From: Balneolia bacterium
GTDB taxonomy: Bacteria > Bacteroidota > Rhodothermia > Balneolales > Cyclonatronaceae
NCBI GenBank assembly: GCA_003567135.1
Contig: PXAI01000216.1
Location: 1-5,571, forward strand
Length of the DNA: 5,571 nt
Reading direction: 5' to 3'
How positions within the stretch are numbered: position 1 is the stretch's first letter; every line of letters begins with the position of its first letter. Shown here piece by piece: positions 1 through 5,445 of this stretch. Below the pieces are notes generated by a model. The model was given only the letters and a program-made list of their open reading frames with translations, was not told the origin of the DNA and did no database searches. A program made the translations under genes and the position numbers.

Positions 1-218
1 ATACATTCCATCAATTTTGGGTGTATCAAAAGACGGCGACTTTTTCCCAAATTAGTCGGGGCAGGCTTTCGTGAATAATCCGGGCTAAAACAGGCGTATC
101 AATTTTCTGCAATTAATGTTTGCCTATTCGTCTATATTGGTATGTAATGCGCAGGCATATAAATGCGTTGTGTTTTTAATAAGCAACTAATGAGATTTTG
201 AACTAAAACCAGACCGAA
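1..218. other. Left-edge non-coding stretch
   Basis: I see no supportable gene here. On the minus strand the last frame running off the left edge reads GKKSPSFDTPKIDGMY, but it opens directly after a stop codon and has no start. The second minus-strand frame ends in a stop shortly before it. The part nearest the antitoxin (about 120-218) is AT-rich and must contain the promoter of the toxin-antitoxin pair, but no convincing -33/-7 or -35/-10 pair stands out. Two short direct repeats, AATGCG at 146-151 and 162-167, lie there and could be chance. Confidence 0.4.
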
Positions 219-461
219 ATGGCAAAAGTTGATAAAATTAGAAACGAGTTGATTGACAAGATCCTCTCTATAAAAAACAGAGATTTTCTTGAAGCACTTG
301 ACAAATCAATTACTTCGAGTTCCTCTGAATCTGATGTCATTGAATTGACAAAAGAGCAAAAAATAATGTTGGAAATGAGCGAAGAGGACATCAAAAGCGG
401 AAATCTGATTTCTCAGGAAGCGATGGATAAAAGAAATATGGAATGGCTAAACGCAATGTAA
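219..461 (+). CDS. Antitoxin of a RelE/ParE-type toxin-antitoxin pair
   Basis: This 80-residue acidic protein is the likely antitoxin of a type II pair, which would bind and neutralise the toxin encoded just downstream and repress their shared promoter. The N-terminal half reads as an amphipathic helix (KIRNELIDKILSIKNRDFLE), followed by a serine-rich hinge (about residues 32-38). The C-terminal half (LTKEQKIMLEMSEEDIKSGN, then LISQEAMDKRNMEWL) resembles the toxin-binding tail of small Bacteroidota antitoxins that precede RelE/ParE toxins. The start is ATG 219; upstream there is only an A-rich stretch and no clear Shine-Dalgarno, as is usual in this group. Its last 19 bases overlap the toxin start at 443, a typical translational coupling arrangement. 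The frame is intact although the toxin is broken, so this may be an orphan antitoxin. Family assignment rests on sequence pattern and gene order; I have no search result. Confidence 0.72.
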   Translation: MAKVDKIRNELIDKILSIKNRDFLEALDKSITSSSSESDVIELTKEQKIMLEMSEEDIKSGNLISQEAMDKRNMEWLNAM

Positions 462-756
462 TTTGGACGAGAACAGCCGATCTCCAGTTTGCCGGTATTT
501 TAGAATATTGGGTTAAGGGAAACAAATCCAGTGCTTATTCAAAAAAACTTGTGAAATTGGTTTCGGAAAATCAAAGCATATTGCCGATAACCCATTGACT
601 TATAAAGCAACCGACTTTAAAGATGTAAGAGTGTCTTCTTTGGAAAATTTCAGTATCTAATACAAAGTTTCTGAAAAAGAAATAACAATAACTGCTTTTT
701 GGGACAATCGTCAAGATGCTGGCAAACTTTTAAAAATTTTGGCGAATAAAAAATAA
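443..756 (+). pseudogene. Broken RelE/ParE-family toxin
   Basis: This is a degraded toxin gene starting at ATG 443 inside the end of the antitoxin. The first frame gives 51 residues (VIWTRTADLQFAGILEYW near the start) and stops at TGA 596-598. The following sequence continues in the -1 frame as KHIADNPLTYKATDFKDVRV, then meets TAA at 658-660, then resumes as YKVSEKEITITAFWDNRQDA and ends at TAA 754-756. Restoring one A in the A-run at 567-570 joins the first two parts. The repaired product would be 104 residues with one internal stop at codon 73, a normal length for the family. The order of blocks (N-terminal helix ending in EYW, central DxxDVRV, C-terminal ITxFWDNRQD) fits RelE/ParE toxins, which are usually ribosome-dependent RNases or gyrase inhibitors; which one applies here cannot be said. 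Two independent lesions make a sequencing error an unlikely full explanation, so I infer an inactivated toxin. Confidence 0.8.
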
Positions 757-922
757 CGTTACTCATCACAGACAATGAACAAATAGGTTTTGTTGATTAA
801 AAGAACAGGCAATATGTAAATCAAAGTGTCATTTCTTAACCCAAAAAAATGGATGTTGAATCCCCATATGCCATTGGTCGAGAAATGTTGCGAGGAAACA
901 CGTTCCCGGCTCAAGCGGACGA

Positions 923-958
923 GCATATAGAGACACAAAATGTTGCGTCTCTACATGC
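923..958. repeat. Imperfect palindrome with GAGAC/GTCTC arms
   Basis: Arms 923-938 and 943-958 can pair over 16 positions around a 4-base loop (AATG, 939-942). The core is TATAGAGACACAA against TTGCGTCTCTACA. The two non-Watson-Crick positions (927/954 and 935/946) are A-C on the + strand but G-U wobbles on the minus strand, so a minus-strand transcript would fold completely. The arms resemble the short GTAGAGACGC...GCGTCTCTAC palindromes that I recall being scattered in many copies through Bacteroidota and cyanobacterial genomes. That family resemblance is from memory and not checked. The element has no coding capacity and is followed by no T-run, so a terminator role is unlikely. Confidence 0.6.
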
Positions 959-985
959 ACACGCACAAAACTCAACATATCACCC

Positions 986-1018
986 AAAAACAAAAACCCG
1001 GCTTTCAAACCGGGTTTT
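986..1018 (-). terminator. Distal intrinsic terminator of nrdJ
   Basis: A 9-bp stem (AAAACCCGG at 993-1001 with CCGGGTTTT at 1010-1018, 8-base loop) is followed on the minus strand by TTTTTGTTTTT (996 down to 986). The long T-run is on the minus side and only four Ts follow on the + side, so it mainly terminates minus-strand transcription arriving from nrdJ, about 100 bases after the nrdJ stop. It also shields the toxin-antitoxin remnant from nrdJ read-through. Confidence 0.82.
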
Positions 1019-1058
1019 CGACTTCATCCAAGCGTTTTCTTAGAAAACACTCTCTTAT

Positions 1059-1096
1059 AAAAAGTGCCTGATACCGCCTCCGCCATTTTCAGGCAC
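1059..1096 (-). terminator. Proximal intrinsic terminator of nrdJ
   Basis: On the minus strand the perfect 8-bp inverted repeat GTGCCTGA (1096-1089) and TCAGGCAC (1071-1064) is followed at once by five Ts (1063-1059). It begins 24 bases after the nrdJ stop codon. The 17-base loop is long for a terminator and contains TGGCGGA (1085-1079), which is perfectly complementary to TCCGCCA (1109-1103) just upstream of the stem. The region may therefore form a pseudoknot or switch between two folds. The hairpin and T-run are visible; termination activity is inferred. Confidence 0.65.
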
Positions 1097-1120
1097 ATCA
1101 AGTGGCGGAATTGCGGCGGA

Positions 1121-4100
1121 TCAGGAACAACCGCTTGTGGCGCCGCAGGTTTCGCATTTCAGACAGGTGCCGTTTCGCACCATCGTCATGCTGCCGCAGT
1201 CGCCGCAAATATCTCCGGTGTACCCCATCTGTTTGGCCTGGTTGTATTTAACCTTGAAAGCAGCGGCATCAGCATCTACTGAAACGCCGGCCGGAGCCTC
1301 TACGCTTTCAGTAACGGAGCCGGTTTTCGGAGCCTCTTCCTTTGTTGAGGGCGGTGCCGCAACTTCAGGATTATCGGTTGGCTTCAGGGTACGATTAAGA
1401 ATTTCCTCCGGGCTGACATGCGCCAGATCTTCGCGGCCGAGATACGTTACCGCAAGTTCTCTGAAGATGTAGTCGATTACGGAGGTCGTCATTTTAATGT
1501 GAGGATTACCAATTACTGAACCGCTTGGCTCGAATTTGGTAAATACAAACGCGTCGGTGTACTCTTCGAGCGGCACGCCGTGCTGCAGGCCAAGTGAAAT
1601 GGAAATCGCAAAGCAGTTCATCAGGCTTCTGAACGCGGCGCCTTCGCGGTGCATGTCTATGAAGATTTCACCAAGCTGGCCGTTTTCATATTCGCCCGTG
1701 CGCAGATACACGCTCTGTCCGCCGATCTTACACTTTTGCGTATAACCGGAGCGGCGAAACGGAAGCTTGCGACGTCCTGCCACATATTTGTGGATAATCC
1801 GCTCGGCTGTTTTCACCACGTTATCCTGCGCGGTGTGCGTCAGCGGATCAACTTCCTGCTCGTCATCTTCCTCAAGGACGGCATCGAGCTCATCGCCCAC
1901 TGAGTTCAGCGGCTGGCTGAGTTTTGAACCATCGCGGTAGAGCGCGTTTGCCTTCAGCATCAGCTCCCACGATTTCATGTACGCATCCTTGAAATCATCC
2001 ACGGTTGCGTCGTTCGGCAGGTTGATCGTTTTGGAAATAGCTCCGGAAATAAACGGCTGGGCGGCGGCCATCATTTTGATGTGACCGTCGGCCGAAATAT
2101 AACGGGTTCCGATTCTTCCGCACTTGTTCGCGCAGTCGAATACAGCAAGATGCTCTTCTTTCAGATGCGGAGCACCTTCCACGGTCATAGTTCCGCACAC
2201 GTAATCATTGGCAGCCTCAATTTCTTTTCTGGTGAAACCAAGGTGAGCAAGCATATCGAAATTCCAGTCAGCAAGCTGCTCTTCGGTGATACCGAGCACA
2301 TCCTTACAAAACTCTTCACCGAGCGTCCACTGGTTGAATGCAAACTTGATTTCAAACGCGCCGGGCAGCGAAGCCTCAATCGCGGCGATTTTCTCTTCGG
2401 TAAATCCGAGATCGGTCAGGCGCTTATGGCTGATCGTGGGGCATCCTTTAAACGTTCCGTGGCCTTTCGCGTATTTAATAATTGCATCTATCTCAATTTC
2501 ATTATAGCCAAGATGACGCAGCGCGTGCGGTACGCTCTGGTTGATAATTTTAAAGTAACCGCCACCGGCCAGCTTCTTGAACTTCACGAGGGCGAAATCC
2601 GGCTCGATACCAGTTGTGTCGCAGTCCATCACGAGGCCGATTGTTCCGGTTGGCGCAATTACGGTAACCTGCGCGTTGCGGTATCCGTGCTTTTCGCCAA
2701 GCTTTACGGCGCGGTCGGCATCTTCGCGGGCGGCTTTCAGCAGATAATCAGGACAAACGGAAGCGTCAATGCCCATTGGCCTGATGGTGAGATCTTCGTA
2801 CTCTTCCGGAGATACGTTCCACGCAGCGCGACGGTGATTTCTGAGTACGCGCAGCATGTGCTCTTTATTCCGGTCGTACCCTTCAAAAGCACCCAACTCT
2901 GACGCCATTTCGGCACTGGTTGCGTATGAGGTCATGTGCATGATGCTCGTCAGCGCGCCGGTAATGGCCTGCGCTTCTTTGCTGTCGTAGGGAATTCCCT
3001 GTAGCATCAGCAGCGCGCCAATGTTGGCATAGCCGAGGCCGAGCGTTCTGAATTTGTAGGAAAGTTCCGCGATTTCTTTTGACGGAAACTGCGCCATCAG
3101 AACAGAGACTTCCAGAACAATCGTCCATAGCCTGGATGCGTAGCGATATCCTTCCACATCAAACTGCTGGGATTCTTTATCGTAGAACTTCACCAGGTTC
3201 ATGGAGGCGAGGTTACACGCCGTGTTATCCAGGAACATGTATTCTGAACACGGGTTACTGGCGCGGATTTCACCGTCCTCAGGGCAGGTATGCCACTCGT
3301 TGATCGTATCGTGGTACTGTGTTCCGGGATCGGCGCACGCCCACGCGGCAAACGCGATTTGTTCCCAAAGGTCATTCGCGGCCATCGATTTCATCGGCTT
3401 CGGCTCACGATTTTCTTTGGCGGCTTTATTTTTCTCAACGCGGCCATACAGATGCCAGTCGCCGTCTTTTTGAAGCGCCAGCATAAAGTCATTGGGGATA
3501 CGAACCGAGTTGTTCGAATTTTGTCCGCTTACCGTTGCGTAAGCTTCTGAGTTCCAGTCGGTATCGTAGGTATCAAATTTCAGATCGGTAAAACCCTGCT
3601 CGGCCAGCTGAATTACGCGGTATACGTAGTTCATCGGCACGTTTTCGGTGTGTGCCTGACGAATCGCCTTACCCAGTTTTTTATTTTTCTTGGGATCGCG
3701 GCTCACTGCTCCGTTATACGAACGGCCTTCAATTTCTACCGGCTGATGACAGAGCTGAATAATAGATTTAAGATGTTTTTCGCAGGCTTTTGATCCGGCA
3801 ACAAGAGCAGCCACTTTTTGCTCTTCGCGAACTTTCCAGTTGATGTACTCCTCAATATCGGGATGATCCAGATCGAGGGTTACCATTTTGGCGGCGCGGC
3901 GCGTTGTTCCGCCCGATTTGATGGCACCGGCAGCACGGTCGCCAATTTTAAGGAAACTCATCAGTCCGGATGATTTTCCACCACCGCTCAACGGTTCATC
4001 TGATCCGCGGATATCGGAAAAGTTGGAACCGGTTCCTGATCCGTATTTAAAAAGACGCGCTTCACGGGTCCAGAGATCCATGATACCGCCTTCATTTACC

Positions 4101-4726
4101 AGATCATCACTAACGCTTTGAATAAAGCAGGCATGCGGCTGAGGATGCGTGTAGGCATCTTTCGAACGGGTCAGTTTGCCGGTTTTGGCATCCACATAAT
4201 AGTGCCCCTGCGCCGGACCGTTGATTCCGTACGCCCAGTGCAGGCCGGTGTTGAACCACTGCGGGCTGTTTGGCGCGCCCATCTGAGTGGCCAGCATGTA
4301 GCACATTTCGTAGTAAAATGCCTTAGCATCTTTCTCTGCCGCAAAGTAGCCGTACTTCCAGCCCCAGTAGGTCCAGCATCCGGCAAGACGGCTGAATACC
4401 TGGCGGCTGTCGGTTTCGTGCGAGTAGCGTTTCTCTTCAGGAAGAGCTTTCAGTGTTTCTTCGTCGGCTTCTGAGCGCTGAAGCCAGACCGGCACACCTT
4501 TCTCTTTTACTTTTTTCAGGGCAACCGGAACTCCGGCTTTTCTGAAATATTTCTGGGCGATAATATCGGTAGCAACCTGACTCCAGGTTTTTGGTACCAT
4601 CACATTTTCCAACAAAAAAACAGTGCTGCCGTCCGGATTTTTGATTTCCGATTTTCTTGGCTCAAACTCCAGGCTTGAATACGGGTTTTCCCAGTTTTCT
4701 TTGGTAAAGTGATGTTTAATTTTCAT
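1121..4726 (-). CDS. nrdJ: Adenosylcobalamin-dependent (class II) ribonucleotide reductase
   Basis: This cytoplasmic enzyme reduces ribonucleotides to deoxyribonucleotides using a thiyl radical generated from coenzyme B12, without oxygen or a separate radical subunit. At 1201 residues it is the usual length for the long NrdJ form. Visible landmarks are HACFIQSV with redox Cys200, GSGTGSNFSDIR (229-240), SGGTTRRAAKMV (271-282), NPCSE (491-495) with the radical Cys493 plus Asn491 and Glu495, the second redox Cys504 exactly 11 residues on, and the phosphate-binding APTGTIG (691-697). A TSCPD-type domain covers about 970-1095 (RRSGYTQKCKIGGQ, EIFIDMHREGAAFRSLMNCF). A Pro/Ala/Glu-rich linker (about 1111-1157) leads to a zinc-ribbon-like tail with Cys1174, 1177, 1188, 1191, 1194 and 1200, which probably re-reduces the active site. 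I see no N-terminal ATP-cone. The ATG at 4726 is supported by AGGTAG six bases upstream. No cobalamin riboswitch is evident. It appears to be transcribed alone, ending in two terminators. Confidence 0.97.
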   Translation of the reverse strand: MKIKHHFTKENWENPYSSLEFEPRKSEIKNPDGSTVFLLENVMVPKTWSQVATDIIAQKYFRKAGVPVALKKVKEKGVPVWLQRSEADEETLKALPEEKRYSHETDSRQVFSRLAGCWTYWGWKYGYFAAEKDAKAFYYEMCYMLATQMGAPNSPQWFNTGLHWAYGINGPAQGHYYVDAKTGKLTRSKDAYTHPQPHACFIQSVSDDLVNEGGIMDLWTREARLFKYGSGTGSNFSDIRGSDEPLSGGGKSSGLMSFLKIGDRAAGAIKSGGTTRRAAKMVTLDLDHPDIEEYINWKVREEQKVAALVAGSKACEKHLKSIIQLCHQPVEIEGRSYNGAVSRDPKKNKKLGKAIRQAHTENVPMNYVYRVIQLAEQGFTDLKFDTYDTDWNSEAYATVSGQNSNNSVRIPNDFMLALQKDGDWHLYGRVEKNKAAKENREPKPMKSMAANDLWEQIAFAAWACADPGTQYHDTINEWHTCPEDGEIRASNPCSEYMFLDNTACNLASMNLVKFYDKESQQFDVEGYRYASRLWTIVLEVSVLMAQFPSKEIAELSYKFRTLGLGYANIGALLMLQGIPYDSKEAQAITGALTSIMHMTSYATSAEMASELGAFEGYDRNKEHMLRVLRNHRRAAWNVSPEEYEDLTIRPMGIDASVCPDYLLKAAREDADRAVKLGEKHGYRNAQVTVIAPTGTIGLVMDCDTTGIEPDFALVKFKKLAGGGYFKIINQSVPHALRHLGYNEIEIDAIIKYAKGHGTFKGCPTISHKRLTDLGFTEEKIAAIEASLPGAFEIKFAFNQWTLGEEFCKDVLGITEEQLADWNFDMLAHLGFTRKEIEAANDYVCGTMTVEGAPHLKEEHLAVFDCANKCGRIGTRYISADGHIKMMAAAQPFISGAISKTINLPNDATVDDFKDAYMKSWELMLKANALYRDGSKLSQPLNSVGDELDAVLEEDDEQEVDPLTHTAQDNVVKTAERIIHKYVAGRRKLPFRRSGYTQKCKIGGQSVYLRTGEYENGQLGEIFIDMHREGAAFRSLMNCFAISISLGLQHGVPLEEYTDAFVFTKFEPSGSVIGNPHIKMTTSVIDYIFRELAVTYLGREDLAHVSPEEILNRTLKPTDNPEVAAPPSTKEEAPKTGSVTESVEAPAGVSVDADAAAFKVKYNQAKQMGYTGDICGDCGSMTMVRNGTCLKCETCGATSGCS

Positions 4727-4732
4727 GCTGTG

Positions 4733-4738
4733 CTACCT
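4733..4738 (-). promoter_or_regulatory. nrdJ ribosome binding site
   Basis: The minus strand reads AGGTAG followed by six bases and then ATG. This is the only Shine-Dalgarno-like sequence near the start and it supports ATG 4726 as the true initiation codon. Confidence 0.6.
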
Positions 4739-4754
4739 GCGTTTATAATTACTC

Positions 4755-4783
4755 TATGGAATCAAAGGATAAAATTCAGTCAA
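4755..4783 (-). promoter_or_regulatory. Candidate nrdJ promoter (weak)
   Basis: The minus strand has TTGACT (4783-4778) and, after 17 bases, TCCATA (4760-4755). The -35-like hexamer is good but the -10 is poor. The Bacteroidota form TAnnTTTG is not matched exactly; the closest is TATCCTTTG in the spacer, which has one base too many. If used, transcription would start roughly 20 to 25 bases before the start codon, leaving a very short leader. This is a tentative call. Confidence 0.28.
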
Positions 4784-4876
4784 AACGGTTTTTTGTCTGA
4801 TCTTCACAAAATCACAGAGTTTATTGACCAAATATGGCTCGTAAAATATTCCTGATTAATCAACCATCCAAGCCGA

Positions 4877-4897
4877 CTTTTCAACAACTTTTCAACA
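4877..4897 (+). repeat. Tandem CTTTTCAACA repeats, 11-base period
   Basis: Two identical 10-mers, CTTTTCAACA, occupy 4877-4886 and 4888-4897 with one base between them. TTTTCAACA differs from the DnaA box TTATCCACA at two positions. The spacing of 11 bases, about one helical turn, matches that of the perfect DnaA-box pair at 4951-4970, though the orientation is opposite. They may be low-affinity DnaA sites or sites for another protein. Confidence 0.55.
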
Positions 4898-4950
4898 CTG
4901 ATAAATATGAGTTTACGTGAGGACCCACCCCTGTTTACCCCATTCCCCGT

Positions 4951-4970
4951 TGTGGATAATTTGTGGATAA
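4951..4970 (-). promoter_or_regulatory. Pair of perfect DnaA boxes
   Basis: TGTGGATAA occurs at 4951-4959 and again at 4962-4970. Each is the complement of the consensus DnaA box TTATCCACA, and they are phased 11 bases apart on the same face of the helix. The pair lies about 225 bases upstream of the nrdJ start codon and points toward it. DnaA-ATP would be expected to bind such a pair cooperatively. Whether this controls nrdJ or serves a replication origin cannot be decided here. Confidence 0.72.
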
Positions 4971-5191
4971 ACCATGTTGGATTTTACAAAATATCTGCTT
5001 CTTAAGATTATCACCCATTTCATATGTTAGGTATCATGCGTTTCTTAACAGTGATAAAATCAGCATTTCCGGCTTCAGTTCGTTCTAAACAGCATAATCC
5101 GTGTTTACTTATCCCGCAGAATAGTATTCCGATCTTATTATTTCATCAATCTGGTCTTCCTTCACTTTCTTATCAATATCTGTACATCTTA

Positions 5192-5223
5192 TGGGGATAA
5201 ACCGGGCTACCAGATGTGGATAA
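5192..5223 (-). promoter_or_regulatory. Third perfect DnaA box with a near-match neighbour
   Basis: TGTGGATAA at 5215-5223 is a perfect DnaA box in the same orientation as the pair at 4951-4970. TGGGGATAA at 5192-5200, 23 bases away, differs from the consensus at one base and shares the flank GATAAACC with the box at 4962-4970. Together with the upstream pair this makes four strong or near-strong boxes, all in one orientation, within 273 bases. Confidence 0.6.
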
Positions 5224-5313
5224 CGGCCGTACCGCTAAATGAGAAGTGCCCGGAGCAAAAGATATCAACATGATCCTCCGATAAAATCCAAAATTCGTTT
5301 TGACATACCTGCG

Positions 5314-5338
5314 GCCTGAATATCAACCAGATTCAGGC
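5314..5338. repeat. Small inverted repeat
   Basis: GCCTGAAT (5314-5321) and ATTCAGGC (5331-5338) form an 8-bp stem with a 9-base loop. No T-run follows on either strand, so it is not an intrinsic terminator. It could be a protein binding site or chance. The sequence TTCAGGCAC ending it (5332-5340) also occurs in the proximal nrdJ terminator (1088-1096). Confidence 0.35.
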
Positions 5339-5387
5339 ACTCTGATACTAAGCAGGTCAACCCGGTTCATCGCCGGTTTTTGAGCTT

Positions 5388-5420
5388 AAAAAAAGCCGTA
5401 ATCGAAACGATCACGGCTTT
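5388..5420 (-). terminator. Intrinsic terminator of the right-edge gene
   Basis: On the minus strand a 13-bp stem (5420-5408 with 5404-5392) closes on a 3-base loop and runs into seven Ts (5394-5388). The single imperfect pair (5412/5400) is a G-U wobble on the minus strand and an A-C mismatch on the + strand, which favours the minus direction. It begins 26 bases after the stop codon of the partial gene at 5446. Confidence 0.88.
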
Positions 5421-5445
5421 GTAAAAAACTGGTTTAAACCATCAC

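Larger units (their letters stand above)
757..1120. other. Non-coding gap between toxin remnant and nrdJ 3' end
   Basis: No gene is supportable in this 364-base gap. It holds an interspersed-type palindrome (923-958) and two terminator hairpins that serve nrdJ (986-1018 and 1059-1096), each listed separately. An ATG-initiated frame at 849-1043 runs straight through the palindrome and the distal terminator and is not protein-like. The 10-mer AAATGTTGCG occurs twice, at 883-892 and 938-947, the second copy lying inside the palindrome. Confidence 0.6.
4784..5387. other. Long non-coding region upstream of nrdJ
   Basis: About 600 bases carry no supportable gene on either strand. The main content is a set of DnaA-box-like 9-mers between 4877 and 5270, listed separately. 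Weak two-mismatch copies also occur, TTATCAATA at 5170-5178 and ATATCAACA at 5262-5270. AT-rich tracts flank the boxes (for example 4837-4862 and 4981-5010). A small hairpin lies at 5314-5338. I see no tRNA-like cloverleaf, no B12-riboswitch core and no palindromic NrdR box. Size, AT-richness and box density would suit a regulatory region or a replication origin. Confidence 0.55.

Noticed and set aside
120..218. Promoter and operator of the toxin-antitoxin pair
   Set aside because: TTTG at 119-122 and TATATTGG at 133-140 look like Bacteroidota elements, but the spacing is far too short and the second motif is off consensus. The AATGCG repeats are too short to call an operator.
849..1043. A 64-codon + strand frame after the toxin remnant
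   Set aside because: It reads through the palindrome at 923-958 and the terminator at 986-1018, has no ribosome binding site, and has low-complexity, unprotein-like composition.
1034..1048. GTTTTC/GAAAAC hairpin between the two nrdJ terminators
   Set aside because: The stem is only six base pairs and mostly A-T, with no T-run after it; too weak to assign a role.
1059..1123. Possible recoding of the nrdJ UGA stop (selenocysteine or read-through) because a structured RNA follows and the frame stays open for about 20 codons
   Set aside because: The protein already ends in the normal family terminus GATSGCS, and the hairpin is followed by a T-run, so a terminator is the simpler reading.
2081..2902. 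A 273-codon open frame on the + strand inside nrdJ
   Set aside because: It is fully antisense to a gene with complete catalytic motifs, the translation has no recognisable domain, and such frames arise from codon bias opposite long genes.
4727..5300. Cobalamin riboswitch or NrdR box ahead of nrdJ
   Set aside because: I looked on the minus strand for the conserved B12-box core and for the NrdR palindrome and found neither. Absence by eye is not proof, but there is nothing to report.
5359..5381. Plus-strand hairpin (CCGG/CCGG) followed by five Ts
   Set aside because: The stem is short with a bulged base, and there is no + strand gene upstream for it to terminate.
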